From: Pseudomonadota bacterium
Lineage (GTDB): Bacteria; Pseudomonadota; Gammaproteobacteria; QQUJ01
DNA length: 64,000 bases
Direction: 5' to 3'
Assembly (NCBI GenBank): GCA_008501635.1
Contig: QQUJ01000018.1
Span: 523,286 to 587,285 of the forward strand
Both the position numbers and the translations under genes were made by a program. The notes below the pieces were generated by a model. The model was not told where the DNA came from, did not search any database, and saw only the letters and a list, made by a program, of their open reading frames with translations. This document shows positions 17,868-29,581 of this stretch, in pieces; position 1 is the first letter of the stretch, and each line of letters begins with the position of its first letter.

Positions 17868-18896
17868 ATGGACGAGAACCGGAAAAAGGCGCTCTCAGCG
17901 GCGCTGACCCAGATTGAACGGCAGTTCGGCAAGGGGTCGGTGATGCGCATGGGCGACGTAGGCGCCATAAGGGATGTGGAGGTGATATCCACGGGTTCAC
18001 TGGCCCTGGATATCGCACTGGGTGTCGGTGGGCTGCCCCGGGGCCGTGTGGTGGAGGTCTACGGACCGGAGTCCTCCGGCAAGACGACTTTGACCCTGCA
18101 GGTGATTGCCGAAGCCCAGAAACTGGGTGGCACCGCGGCCTTTGTCGACGCTGAACACGCGCTCGATCCGGGATATGCCGAGAAGCTGGGGGTCAACGTC
18201 GACGAGCTCCTGGTTTCGCAGCCCGATACCGGCGAGCAGGCGCTGGAGATCGCCGACATGCTGGTACGTTCCGGCGCGGTCGATATTGTGGTGGTCGACT
18301 CGGTCGCCGCCCTGACCCCCAAGGCCGAGATCGAAGGCGAGATGGGTGATACGCACGTGGGGCTGCAGGCGCGTCTTATGTCCCAGGCGCTGCGCAAGCT
18401 GACCGCCAATATCAAGCGCTCCAATACCCTGGTGATCTTCATCAACCAGATCCGCATGAAGATCGGCGTCATGTTCGGTAATCCGGAGACGACGACGGGC
18501 GGAAATGCGCTCAAGTTCTACTCCTCGGTGCGGTTGGATATCCGCCGCACCGGCGCCATCAAAAAAGGCGACGAGGTGGTCGGTAACGAAACCCGTGTCA
18601 AGGTGGTCAAGAACAAGGTGGCCCCGCCGTTCCGTCAGGCGGAGTTCGAGATACTTTACGGCGAAGGCATCTCGCGCGAAGGCGAGATCATCGATCTTGG
18701 CGTGCAACACGGTTTTGTCGACAAGGCGGGCGCCTGGTACAGCTGCAATAGCGACCGGATCGGCCAGGGCAAAGACAATGCCCGTCAGTATCTGAAGGAG
18801 CATCCCGAACTGGCAGCGGAGATCGAAGGCAAAATCCGTGAGAAATTGCTGGTCAAGGTGCCGCCCAGAACCCGTGAAGAAGAGGTCGAAGCCTAG
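17868..18896 (+). CDS. recA: Recombinase RecA
   Basis: RecA forms ATP-dependent filaments on single-stranded DNA, drives homologous recombination and stimulates LexA self-cleavage. The 342-residue protein has the standard length and motifs: [21 protein letters not shown], Walker [10 protein letters not shown] at about residue 66, the region STGSLALD, and the L2 loop [11 protein letters not shown] ribosome binding site TAGGAG precedes the ATG. I could not find a clear CTGT-N8-ACAG LexA box in the 264 bp upstream, so SOS control cannot be asserted from sequence. recX overlaps its 3' end. Confidence 0.98.
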   Translation: MDENRKKALSAALTQIERQFGKGSVMRMGDVGAIRDVEVISTGSLALDIALGVGGLPRGRVVEVYGPESSGKTTLTLQVIAEAQKLGGTAAFVDAEHALDPGYAEKLGVNVDELLVSQPDTGEQALEIADMLVRSGAVDIVVVDSVAALTPKAEIEGEMGDTHVGLQARLMSQALRKLTANIKRSNTLVIFINQIRMKIGVMFGNPETTTGGNALKFYSSVRLDIRRTGAIKKGDEVVGNETRVKVVKNKVAPPFRQAEFEILYGEGISREGEIIDLGVQHGFVDKAGAWYSCNSDRIGQGKDNARQYLKEHPELAAEIEGKIREKLLVKVPPRTREEEVEA

Positions 18897-19359
18897 CGCG
18901 GAAGAGCCACCGACCTCCGACGAGGTGCGGGAGGCGGCACTGCGTTTACTGGCCAGGCGTGAACATTCCCGCAAGGAGCTGGGCTGGAAGCTCGAGGCGC
19001 GGCACTGGCCGGCCGAGCTGGTGATTCCAGTCCTTGACCGATTGGAGGGCGAGCGTCTGCTGAGCGATGCGCGTTTTACCGAGGTCTTCGTCTGGTCCCG
19101 TCGCGAGCGCGGCTATGGCCCGCTCCGCATCCGCGCCGAGCTGAGGGAGCGGGGCGTGGAGGCAACGCTCGTCGAAGCGGCGCTCGAAGGTGATGACGCG
19201 GAGTGGGGAGGCAGGGCCAGGGAGCTGTGCCGGCGGCGCTTCGGTGATAAGGCGCCCGCCAATTGGGACGAGCGCGCCAGGCGGGGCCGCTACCTCGCGC
19301 ATCGCGGATTTTCTTCCGAACAGATTCGTTACGCATTGGATACGCGTGATGTCGATTGA
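18874..19359 (+). CDS. recX: Regulatory protein RecX
   Basis: RecX binds RecA filaments and limits their extension. The 161-residue protein (from GTG 18874) has the RecX helical repeat pattern: [19 protein letters not shown] at the N-terminus, [27 protein letters not shown] in the middle, and [21 protein letters not shown] at the C-terminus. The start is uncertain because no start codon has a strong ribosome binding site; the chosen GTG gives a 23-base overlap with recA and would mean coupled translation. A later GTG at 18928 is the main alternative. The recA-recX order is canonical. Confidence 0.88.
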   Translation: MKKRSKPSAEEPPTSDEVREAALRLLARREHSRKELGWKLEARHWPAELVIPVLDRLEGERLLSDARFTEVFVWSRRERGYGPLRIRAELRERGVEATLVEAALEGDDAEWGGRARELCRRRFGDKAPANWDERARRGRYLAHRGFSSEQIRYALDTRDVD

Positions 19360-19408
19360 CCTATAGGATTGCAGATTCGCAATTACGTATGTGGCTGACG
19401 GGTAGGGT

Positions 19409-22033
<2,625 letters not shown>

Positions 22034-22101
22034 GTCTGTGATCCCTTTATTCCGGATGGGTTTTATCGTTTAATACCCCCCTTTTTGGCGCGGCGCATTC
22101 C

Positions 22102-23331
22102 ATGGCACTCATCGTACAGAAATATGGCGGTACCTCGGTAGGCACCACCGAGCGTATCGAGCTCGTGGCCGAGAAGGTCATCGACTACCGCAATCGCGGC
22201 AACGACGTGGTCGTGGTCGTCTCCGCCATGAGCGGGGAGACCGACAGGCTGATTGGACTTGCCAGGCAGATCGAGCAACGCCCCACGCCGCGTGAGTTGG
22301 ATGTTCTGCTCTCCACCGGTGAGCAGGTCACTATCGCGCTGCTCAGCATGGCGTTGGAGAAGCGCGGCTGCCCGGCCCGCTCCTACACCGGGTACCAGGT
22401 CCATATCCAGACCGACAACGCCCACAACAAAGCGCGCATCCAGAAGATCGAGGCCGAGCGTATCCAGCGCGATCTGAAAGAAGGGCGTGTCGTGGTGGTC
22501 GCCGGTTTCCAGGGGGTGGACGAAGAGGGGAACATCACCACGTTGGGACGCGGTGGCTCCGATACCACGGCCGTGGCGCTTGCCGCCGCCCTCAAAGCCG
22601 ATGAATGCCAGATATTCACCGATGTGGATGGCGTCTACACCACCGACCCGCGCATCGAACCCAAGGCACGGCGTCTGGCACGTGTCACCTTTGAAGAGAT
22701 GCTGGAGATGGCGAGCCTGGGATCGAAAGTGCTCCAGATCCGCTCGGTCGAATTCGCGGGCAAATACAATGTCCCGCTCCGCGTGCTTTCCACCTTCCAT
22801 GAGGGGGAAGGGACGCTGATCACTTATGAGGAAGAACAGATGGAAGAGGCACTCGTTTCCGGCATCGCGCACAATAAAGACGAAGCCAAGCTCACCGTCA
22901 TCGGAGTGCCGGATCGCCCCGGTATCGCCGCCAGTATCCTGGGCCCCATTTCCGCGGCCAACATCGAAGTGGACATGATCGTCCAGAACGTGGGGCAGGA
23001 GAACACCACCGATTTCACCTTCACCGTGAACCGCAACGATTTCGAGAGAGCCGCTGAGATTCTCAACGCGACCGCCAAGGAGCTGGGTGCCAAAAACGTC
23101 GTCGGTGACGCGGGTATCGTCAAGGTCTCGCTGGTGGGTGTGGGAATGCGCTCCCACGCCGGAATCGCCAGCAAGATGTTTCAAGCCCTGGCCAAGGAGG
23201 GCATCAATATCCAGATGATCTCCACCTCGGAGATAAAGATCTCAGTGGTTGTCGATGAGAAGTATCTGGAGTTGGCGGTTCGAACCCTGCATCAGGCGTT
23301 TGAACTGGACAAGGGTCCGGTGGGAGCGTAA
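22102..23331 (+). CDS. lysC: Aspartate kinase (lysine/threonine pathway)
   Basis: Aspartate kinase phosphorylates aspartate in the first step to lysine, threonine and methionine. The 409-residue protein starts with the catalytic motif VQKYGGTSVG, followed by STGEQVT and GRGGSDTTAVALAAAL. Two C-terminal ACT domains (about residues 265-405), with PGIAASILGPISAANIEVDMI and GMRSHAGIASKMFQALAKE, suggest feedback control by lysine and threonine as in the Pseudomonas type. There is no strong ribosome binding site before the ATG. The alaS-lysC-csrA order is common in Gammaproteobacteria. Confidence 0.96.
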   Translation: MALIVQKYGGTSVGTTERIELVAEKVIDYRNRGNDVVVVVSAMSGETDRLIGLARQIEQRPTPRELDVLLSTGEQVTIALLSMALEKRGCPARSYTGYQVHIQTDNAHNKARIQKIEAERIQRDLKEGRVVVVAGFQGVDEEGNITTLGRGGSDTTAVALAAALKADECQIFTDVDGVYTTDPRIEPKARRLARVTFEEMLEMASLGSKVLQIRSVEFAGKYNVPLRVLSTFHEGEGTLITYEEEQMEEALVSGIAHNKDEAKLTVIGVPDRPGIAASILGPISAANIEVDMIVQNVGQENTTDFTFTVNRNDFERAAEILNATAKELGAKNVVGDAGIVKVSLVGVGMRSHAGIASKMFQALAKEGINIQMISTSEIKISVVVDEKYLELAVRTLHQAFELDKGPVGA

Positions 23332-23526
23332 GTACCTATTTTTCCGGAAGATAAGTAGGTTTTATCGAATAGCCGCCAGGCAGGGTTTATTTGCCACGCA
23401 TGCGCTATTAGCGGATATACTGATAGATGTAATAGGTTGCGGGAACAACACCAACTAATACCCGCGTGTTGCGCCAAGGCGCTAAGTTGACATAGCTGAC
23501 AACGGGAAACCTGGGTGGAGACCCGG

Positions 23527-23535
23527 ACAAGGAGT
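23527..23535 (+). promoter_or_regulatory. Candidate CsrA-binding site overlapping the csrA ribosome binding site
   Basis: The leader reads ACAAGGAGT directly before the csrA ATG, matching the CsrA RNA consensus core ACARGGAUG, and further GGA triplets lie just upstream (GTGGAGACCCGGAC). This arrangement would let CsrA block its own translation. It is an inference from motif and position. Confidence 0.5.
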
Positions 23536-23540
23536 GAACA

Positions 23541-23738
23541 ATGCTGATACTCACTCGCAGAGTAGGTGAAACCCTCATGATCGGGGATGAAGTGACGGTC
23601 ACCGTACTTGGAGTAAAAGGCAATCAGGTACGCATTGGAGTTAACGCTCCGAAAGAGGTAGCGGTACATCGCGAAGAGATCTACGAACGTATTCGTAAGG
23701 AACAGGACGACGACGCAAAAGGCAATTACGGCGCGTAG
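23541..23738 (+). CDS. csrA: Carbon storage regulator CsrA/RsmA
   Basis: CsrA is a homodimeric RNA-binding protein that controls translation by binding GGA motifs in leaders. The 65-residue product begins [20 protein letters not shown] and contains [28 protein letters not shown], the full family signature including the RNA-contact Arg in VHREE. Its position between alaS/lysC and tRNA-Ser matches other Gammaproteobacteria. The ribosome binding site AAGGAG lies 6 bases before the ATG and overlaps a candidate CsrA site. Confidence 0.97.
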   Translation: MLILTRRVGETLMIGDEVTVTVLGVKGNQVRIGVNAPKEVAVHREEIYERIRKEQDDDAKGNYGA

Positions 23739-23821
23739 TCATCGGTAGCAAAGGTCACGAAAGCAGTGATCAAATAGGCTTTACGAACTGCAGCTGCCTC
23801 GCTATCCTTTGCAGCCTGTAC

Positions 23822-23850
23822 GCCAGCTTCCATGCTGGCGGCTTCTTTTT
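23822..23850 (+). terminator. Hairpin with T-run between csrA and tRNA-Ser
   Basis: GCCAGC-TTCCAT-GCTGGC forms a stem loop followed closely by CTTCTTTTT, a Rho-independent terminator for csrA. It ends exactly where the tRNA starts, so the tRNA either has a promoter inside this segment or is processed from read-through. Confidence 0.7.
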
Positions 23851-23943
23851 GGAGAGATGGCCGAGCGGCTGAAGGCGCTCCCCTGCTAAGGGAGTATGGG
23901 GTTTATAGCTCCATCGAGGGTTCGAATCCCTCTCTCTCCGCCA
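23851..23943 (+). tRNA. tRNA-Ser (anticodon GCU)
   Basis: A 93-base class II tRNA with a long variable arm. The acceptor stem GGAGAGA pairs with TCTCTCC, the anticodon arm CTCCC-CTGCTAA-GGGAG gives anticodon GCT (serine AGC/AGT codons), and the T-arm is GAGGG-TTCGAAT-CCCTC. The 3' CCA is encoded. It marks the right end of the conserved core block and the left end of the accessory region. Confidence 0.97.
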
Positions 23944-23952
23944 AATTAAAAT

Positions 23953-23977
23953 GGGACCCGTAGCGGTCCCTTTTTTT
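23953..23977 (+). terminator. Rho-independent terminator after tRNA-Ser
   Basis: GGGACC-CGTAGC-GGTCCC followed by seven T residues lies 10 bases after the tRNA CCA. It is a textbook intrinsic terminator for the tRNA transcript. Confidence 0.9.
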
Positions 23978-24066
23978 ATTCAGCTGGCGGTACTGGATTC
24001 GAATCCTCGATGGAGCGTCTCAATCAGCCGGGTTCGATCAGGAGCGTAGACGCCACAGCATGAGCC

Positions 24067-24098
24067 GCACAGCTCGCGAGGGGTTTTGAGATAGGTTC
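24067..24098. repeat. Solo copy of a 32-bp terminal-repeat sequence at the left side of the accessory block
   Basis: This 32-bp sequence, running from GCACAGCTCGCG to GATAGGTTC, matches 47,180-47,211 at 29 of 32 positions in the same orientation. There it is the right end of a small element with terminal inverted repeats. Here no partner end is visible, so this is probably a decayed element. The two copies bracket almost the whole accessory block. No gene is evident between the terminator and 24,228. Confidence 0.6.
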
Positions 24099-24228
24099 GA
24101 ATTACGAGGCGCCCGTTGCTTTTCTTGCAGGACAATGCACAACGATGCATAACTGGACCCCGCAAATCTTCCGCACAATGAACACCCTCAAGGTGCGGAT
24201 CAAAGAGCAGAGATGACAATTTCACATT

Positions 24229-25650
24229 TCATGATAACGATGCGAGGGGTCTCGGCAGCGTGGCGGGAACGGGCTTCCAGTTTGGTGCTGGTATTGCTGC
24301 GGCGATCCGTTCCGCCAGAGCACAACCTCGGGCAATGCGATCCCGGACCGAGACCCCACCCTGGTAGTTTGCCTCTAAATGCAACCCGGGCAGTTGTTGC
24401 AACTGTCTCGCTATCGCCTGTAGCCGTGCCCGATAGGTACCATGATAAAGCGGCAAGGCTTGCCGGTGGCGTTCAATACGAACCATTTCAGGATCACCCT
24501 TGAGCCCCAGCAGCGGCTGCAAAGCGCCCATTGTTTCGTCAATCATGCGTTCATTGTCCCACGCCAGTGCCTGAGGCAGGCGTGCGCCCCCCACATAAGC
24601 CGTTAGCAATGCCTTACCGGGGGGTGCCCGGTCCGGAAACAGACTGCTCATCCATAGGTTACCGCTGATGGATAGCCCCGCCTGCCGAGGTGTGAGAAAT
24701 CCAGTTCCGTCCAATGGATGATCAATTGCGGCACGATCAAAGCCTAAATGGACAACACCCAATGGTGCGTATCGAATGCCTTGCAGCAATGCCGCCAGTT
24801 CGCTATCCAAGGGATCGAGTAAGCGCGCTGCGACGGGGGCTGGTGTTGCCAGCACAACCTGGCGTGCGTTTACCGTTTGTTCACCACTGGCGGTGGCAGC
24901 CGTTACCTGCCAGTGGTCATGTCGCTTGATCAAACCCCGTACACGGTGCCCGGTGCGCACAAAGATGCCTGGGGTCTCAGCCAGGGTATTCACCAAGGTG
25001 CTCATACCACCTTGAAATGAGAAGGTGTCCGTGACACAGCCCGTTTTTCGTCGCAACAGGCGGTTCATTAGAATCCCGCCAGCGATACTGCCATAGCGAT
25101 ACTCTAATGCGGTCAGCCGGGGTAGAGTTGCGGTAGCACTGGCGTGGTTGGCGTCAGCTGCCAGGGTGCCGGCGACAAAGGGCTCAAAGGCCTTATCCAG
25201 AGCCTCTGACCCCAGGCGCCGGGTAATGAACTGGCTGACGGATTCCTCTACATCGTGGCCCGCTGGCATAAAGGGTTCAGCCAACAGACGTAGCTTGCCA
25301 CGCAGACTCCACAACGGGGAACACACCAGCCCCCCAAGGCGCATCGGTAAGGCCTTTAATTCACCTTGATCCAGCAAGTAGCGGCGCGCCTCGACAGTTA
25401 TGTTGCGGCGGGTCTTTTTCGACTCCAGCGCTGCGCCCCGAATTAGTTCGCTGACCTCGGGACGGAAGTTCATGAGCAGCGCAGCGGAACGTTCGGTCTG
25501 ATAACCATCCTGACAATTGCTCTGAATCTTGCCGCCGACACGATGGTCGGCCTCCCAGACTGCAACGCGATAGCCGTGTTGTACCAACCACCAGGCCAGG
25601 GACAGCCCGGAGATACCACCACCTGCAATCAATACATCAGTGTCACGCAT
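24229..25650 (-). CDS. hemY: HemY-type protoporphyrinogen/coproporphyrinogen oxidase
   Basis: HemY-family flavoenzymes oxidise protoporphyrinogen IX (or coproporphyrinogen III) in late heme synthesis. The 473-residue protein starts with an FAD dinucleotide-binding motif VLIAGGGISGLSLAWWL, then EADHRVGGKIQS, and has family features in the middle (YGSIAGGILMNRLLR; SFQGGMSTLVNTLAE) and the C-terminal LEANYQGGVSVRDRIARGCALAERIA. Many Gammaproteobacteria use HemG or HemJ for this step, so this copy may belong to the accessory module, where it would help supply heme for the many cytochromes. It lies downstream of the radical SAM gene on the same strand (238-bp gap). The exact substrate cannot be told from sequence. 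Confidence 0.85.
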   Translation of the reverse strand: MRDTDVLIAGGGISGLSLAWWLVQHGYRVAVWEADHRVGGKIQSNCQDGYQTERSAALLMNFRPEVSELIRGAALESKKTRRNITVEARRYLLDQGELKALPMRLGGLVCSPLWSLRGKLRLLAEPFMPAGHDVEESVSQFITRRLGSEALDKAFEPFVAGTLAADANHASATATLPRLTALEYRYGSIAGGILMNRLLRRKTGCVTDTFSFQGGMSTLVNTLAETPGIFVRTGHRVRGLIKRHDHWQVTAATASGEQTVNARQVVLATPAPVAARLLDPLDSELAALLQGIRYAPLGVVHLGFDRAAIDHPLDGTGFLTPRQAGLSISGNLWMSSLFPDRAPPGKALLTAYVGGARLPQALAWDNERMIDETMGALQPLLGLKGDPEMVRIERHRQALPLYHGTYRARLQAIARQLQQLPGLHLEANYQGGVSVRDRIARGCALAERIAAAIPAPNWKPVPATLPRPLASLS

Positions 25651-25887
25651 GTTTCATAATTGGTCGAGAATAGCGATCTGTGGGTTGCATCGTAGGTATG
25701 AGTCACATTCAGTGTGCTGTCCCAAAATCAGCCTTCGTTGACCTGACCGACCGGAGGAGATCTACCGGAAAAACCTGCTGTAAATACGTCCTGGTACGCT
25801 CGACGGTCGCATCCCTGCGGCCGATGGTTCTCTGCGGTGTGTCCCGGCCGATCACGGAAATCGACAAGTCATTAAGGTAACAGTAAA

Positions 25888-27156
25888 TCAGGTAACGACC
25901 TTTCCTCGCGGTCTGTCTTTTCCAAAACGTTTCTCAGCCAAGGTGGTGAGATGTTGCGCGGTGACCTCATGTCCACCACGCTCGCGCACGTAACCCTCCG
26001 CGCGCTTTTTCACCATCTTGCGCAAGAAGCCTGGGATACGCGACAAACGCCGTTGCGCCTCGCTACTCCAGGCAATTTCCGTCTCCCGCTCAACATGGGG
26101 GCTGATTACCTCACCACCCACCGGCACGTAACTGCACCAAGGATCGGAGGCCATTAGTCCCCCTTCATGAGCCAAGGCGCGGGCGCGGCAACCACCGCAT
26201 AATTGGGTGTACTCGCAGCGGCCGCATTTGCCACTGAGCTTGGGGATACGCAATTGTTGGAATACCGGGGTTTGATCCCAAATATCCCAGAATGGCTGGC
26301 GGCGAATATTGGCCATCTCATCGGCAATATAAGGACAGGCGGTAATGCCACCCTCCGGGGTGACGCGGCAGTAATGGGTACCGGCGAGGCAGCTTGCGCC
26401 GTCGTAGCCCTGCACCCTGGTCAGCAATGAATCCGGATTGCGCTGATGGGCAACGCGCTGGAAATGGGGTGCGCAGCGGGCGCGGATGATCAAGTCCGCG
26501 CTGTTTTCCTGGGCCTCCAGTATCTGCTTCAATACCCGCTCATAGGCGGCCGGGCCGATGTCGGTCATGGACTCGCCTCGTCCGGTGCATACCAGGAAGA
26601 AAAAGTTCAGCACCTTGGCGCCGGTAGCGCGGGCAAATTGGATCATGCCCGGTACTTCGTAGGCGTTGTCCTCGGTGACGGAGCAATGGATCTGGAACGA
26701 CAGGCCATGACGGCGGCAAGCCTCGATGCCATTCAGGGTTTTGTGCCAGGCACCGGGGCGACCGCGGAAGTCATCGTGTTTTTTCGGATCAAGTGAATCC
26801 AGGCTGATACCGCAACCCATGGCACCCGCAGCTTGCAACGACTGTACCCGTTTGTCAGTGAGCAGCACGCCATTGGTACCCACCACCATGAACAAGCCCA
26901 GTGCGCTACCGTGTTTCAGCAGGGCTTCCAGATCACGGCGCACCAGCGGTTCTCCGCCGGTCAACACCACCATGGTCTCGACACTACGGGAGGCCACTTC
27001 GTCCAGCAAATGGCTCACCTCCTTGGTGGTTAGTTCATCCGCAGTGCCGTACCGCAAGGTATCCGCATCTAAATAGCAGTGGGCACAACGCAGATTGCAG
27101 CGACGGGTGAGGTTTACTGCCAGCAGGTAGAGATCGTTGTCAGTAGATAGGCTCAT
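25888..27156 (-). CDS. Radical SAM/SPASM protein with C-terminal PCP_red module (AhbD/NirJ-like)
   Basis: The 422-residue protein (ATG 27156) opens with a radical SAM domain carrying the cluster motif CNLRCAHC (CxxxCxxC) and TGGEPLVRRDLEALL, then a SPASM domain with CRVTPEGGITACPY and CGRCEYTQLCGGCRARA, which would bind auxiliary 4Fe-4S clusters. This layout is that of heme-modifying enzymes such as AhbD (heme b from iron-coproporphyrin) and NirJ (heme d1), but other SPASM maturases are possible. The last 65 residues (IAWSSEAQRRLSRIPGFLRK onward) form a PCP_red-like module, also found five times in the neighbouring protein at 27,314. Both genes run leftward. A link to heme or cofactor maturation is inferred. 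Confidence 0.8.
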   Translation of the reverse strand: MSLSTDNDLYLLAVNLTRRCNLRCAHCYLDADTLRYGTADELTTKEVSHLLDEVASRSVETMVVLTGGEPLVRRDLEALLKHGSALGLFMVVGTNGVLLTDKRVQSLQAAGAMGCGISLDSLDPKKHDDFRGRPGAWHKTLNGIEACRRHGLSFQIHCSVTEDNAYEVPGMIQFARATGAKVLNFFFLVCTGRGESMTDIGPAAYERVLKQILEAQENSADLIIRARCAPHFQRVAHQRNPDSLLTRVQGYDGASCLAGTHYCRVTPEGGITACPYIADEMANIRRQPFWDIWDQTPVFQQLRIPKLSGKCGRCEYTQLCGGCRARALAHEGGLMASDPWCSYVPVGGEVISPHVERETEIAWSSEAQRRLSRIPGFLRKMVKKRAEGYVRERGGHEVTAQHLTTLAEKRFGKDRPRGKVVT

Positions 27157-27313
27157 GACCAATTGTTACGTGAAAAAAAACAAGTTGTCGTAGGGTCTAA
27201 CCGGTGAACTGTTTTAACTTGGCAGGTGGTGCGTGAAACGCGCCCTGCTAAACAATGAGGGCTTTTCATTTGTACGCCATCCTGCAAGTTCAATCCGATG
27301 TACCGGTTGCACC

Positions 27314-29563
27314 CTACGCGGTCCGACGCGGGTCACTGGGGTCCAGATGAAACTGTCCCTGCTCCGCCCACTGATTCTTCACGGTTTGTACCGCCTCTTC
27401 TTCGACCCGCTCGAACCCCTGGCGCTGAGCCCAGGCCTCAATTTCTTTTACCAGCATGCCGCGGATCATGTCGGGGGCTTTGGCAATGCGTGCCCGTGCG
27501 GCGTTGTCCCAGGGCATGGTTTCCTCCGCGACCTTGGCGCCGGCCGCGAAGGTTTGCATAAACTCCTGTACGAAGCTCAGCTCTATTGTACTTACGCCCC
27601 TTTGCCGGGCGATGGTCTCCGCTGCCTTACGAGTCATGTCACGACAGAAGCCTGGTGGAACCCGCGCAAGCTCGGCGGCGGCCTTTTCTGTCCATGGAAG
27701 AGTAGGATCGGATTCGACGATCGATTTTTTATTATTCGAATCTGACCCTATTTCTGTACTGGTGAACGGGCATTTGCTTGGTTTGGGACCGGATTGCGGC
27801 GCGGGCGCCGCTCCGGCAGATCTCGATTGTTCATTCTCCTGCTGCGCCGTCTCCATGGACTTGCGTGCTTCGACTAAGCCGGCTTCAGCAATCTCCAGCG
27901 AGATTTCACTAATGTTGCGGCTGCGCGCATACGACTCGATTCGGTCTTTGGACTTGTCGCGCATGAAGCCTTCAGGCACACGCATCAGACGTGCCAACGC
28001 AGCGGCTCGCCAGTGCAACGGAAAAACGTGGTCAGATTCAATAATTGGTTGTTGGCTATTCGCGCCTGACCCTTTTCTCGTCCTACCCAGAAAACCCTGG
28101 ATATGTCGTTTCTCTACCCGACCTGCACCTTCTGTGCGTGCTTTCTTCTCCGCGCGCATGCGCAGATTTACCCGTACCGCCGTATCACTGACCGTACCGA
28201 GGAGGGTCTGTGCTTCATCACTCCAGGCCATAGTTGTGCCGATTTCCGGTTGGCGTTCGCGCGACTGGCCGATCTCTCCGGCATCATAGGCCGTAACAAT
28301 TTCTTCCATCGCCTTTTCCGCATGTCCCGGCATGAGTTGTGCGGTTGCCGCTTCGACAATGCGTTCGGTAATGACCGTGTGTCCGTGTGCTTGCGCATAG
28401 CGCAAAATGGCCATACGCGCCATGTTCTGCACAAACGACGGCACTTTGCTCATGCGCTGCTCGGCTTCGGTGGTCCAGGATGTCGTTATCTCGGCAACGA
28501 CATCGACGCGTGGTTGATGTGTGCGTTGACTGAGCAATACCGCGCAGTCTGCGTCGCTGAGCAGATTTTCCGCATTGCCGCCGATGTCCAAATCGGGATC
28601 GGCATGAATGCCCACCTTGCCCAATACCAATAATGATGGCTTGATCTTGCGCAGGTACTTGGCGATGGCGTCGTGGGGTTTGCCCGTCAGCAGCTCGGTC
28701 TCCACTTTCAAACCATGTTCGAGGGCAATCGTCTCGGCAACTTCCAGATGTCCCTGATAGATCTTGGCAAGTCCGTTATCGATGATTTCTTCGTGTAGTT
28801 TTTCCTGTTCCTTGAAGCGGAATACCTTGCCGGCCTCTTCCGACAATACGCTGGCGATGCGGTTGAATGCGACATAGTGATAATAGGGATCGAAGGCCGC
28901 AACGATCTTTATCCCCATATGCCACTGTTGCGCAAAAGACAGGGCGGTCAGCAAACCGCCATAGGACCGTGAACTCCCATCCACCGCAACTACAATCGGG
29001 CCTGCAGCGATCGACCTGTCCGGATCTTTGATCACCAGTGTGTCGATATCGGAGCGACGTACCACACGCTGGCACACGGTGCCGAGGCGGCTGTCCTGCA
29101 CCGCGCCTAAGCCCGATGCGCCGATGACCAACAGGTCATAGCGACCACTGTTGGTTTCGTTGACTAACTGACGGTAGTTCTTTCCTTCCAAGGCGCAGCG
29201 CACGAACGGGACGCCGGCGTCGCCGCAAATGTGTTCCACCTGATCCAGATAAGAGTCTGTGATAATGGACAGACCCCGGCTGATCAGATCATCGTGTGTA
29301 TCCCGCTGTCGTTCCAACTCCTGTTCTTCACGGAACTGTTGCGGCAGGCCGCCCTCCATTTGCCGGAAACGCACATCGTGCATCTTGGCGGCATATACAT
29401 GGGCGCCGGTGATCTTTGCGCCGTAGGCCTTTGCCAACGTAGCGGCTTCCTGGGTAGCTCGGTTGGCATGATCCGAGGAATCGGTCGCCAGCAATATCCG
29501 TTGATAGCGGGGTAGCCGGGCCTGCTCGGTTTCTTGTTTTTCTACTTGGGTCAATGTCTGCAC
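27314..29563 (-). CDS. Double UspA protein with five PCP_red-like modules
   Basis: The 749-residue cytoplasmic protein (GTG start at 29563 after GGAAGGA) has two universal-stress-protein domains: residues about 20-178 (ILLATDSSDHANRATQEAA; LLVIGASGLGAVQDSRLG) and about 186-345 (IVVAVDGSSRSYGGLLTALS). They are followed by five modules resembling the C-terminal PCP_red domain of light-independent protochlorophyllide reductase, starting near residues 360, 443, 514, 622 and 683, each with the pattern W-x5-A-x5-P-x3-R-x-M/A. Linkers before modules 3 and 4 are encoded by GGGTCAGA-type repeats. It runs after two small genes behind the leftward copy of the island promoter element. Function is unknown; small PCP_red modules may bind metal or tetrapyrrole, which is inference. 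Confidence 0.8.
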   Translation of the reverse strand: MQTLTQVEKQETEQARLPRYQRILLATDSSDHANRATQEAATLAKAYGAKITGAHVYAAKMHDVRFRQMEGGLPQQFREEQELERQRDTHDDLISRGLSIITDSYLDQVEHICGDAGVPFVRCALEGKNYRQLVNETNSGRYDLLVIGASGLGAVQDSRLGTVCQRVVRRSDIDTLVIKDPDRSIAAGPIVVAVDGSSRSYGGLLTALSFAQQWHMGIKIVAAFDPYYHYVAFNRIASVLSEEAGKVFRFKEQEKLHEEIIDNGLAKIYQGHLEVAETIALEHGLKVETELLTGKPHDAIAKYLRKIKPSLLVLGKVGIHADPDLDIGGNAENLLSDADCAVLLSQRTHQPRVDVVAEITTSWTTEAEQRMSKVPSFVQNMARMAILRYAQAHGHTVITERIVEAATAQLMPGHAEKAMEEIVTAYDAGEIGQSRERQPEIGTTMAWSDEAQTLLGTVSDTAVRVNLRMRAEKKARTEGAGRVEKRHIQGFLGRTRKGSGANSQQPIIESDHVFPLHWRAAALARLMRVPEGFMRDKSKDRIESYARSRNISEISLEIAEAGLVEARKSMETAQQENEQSRSAGAAPAPQSGPKPSKCPFTSTEIGSDSNNKKSIVESDPTLPWTEKAAAELARVPPGFCRDMTRKAAETIARQRGVSTIELSFVQEFMQTFAAGAKVAEETMPWDNAARARIAKAPDMIRGMLVKEIEAWAQRQGFERVEEEAVQTVKNQWAEQGQFHLDPSDPRRTA

Positions 29564-29581
29564 AGTCGTGTCCTTCCGACC

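Noticed and set aside
23980-24225. 81-residue reverse frame next to tRNA-Ser
   Set aside because: It is a translation of the solo 32-bp repeat and its surroundings; no start signals and no homologous features.
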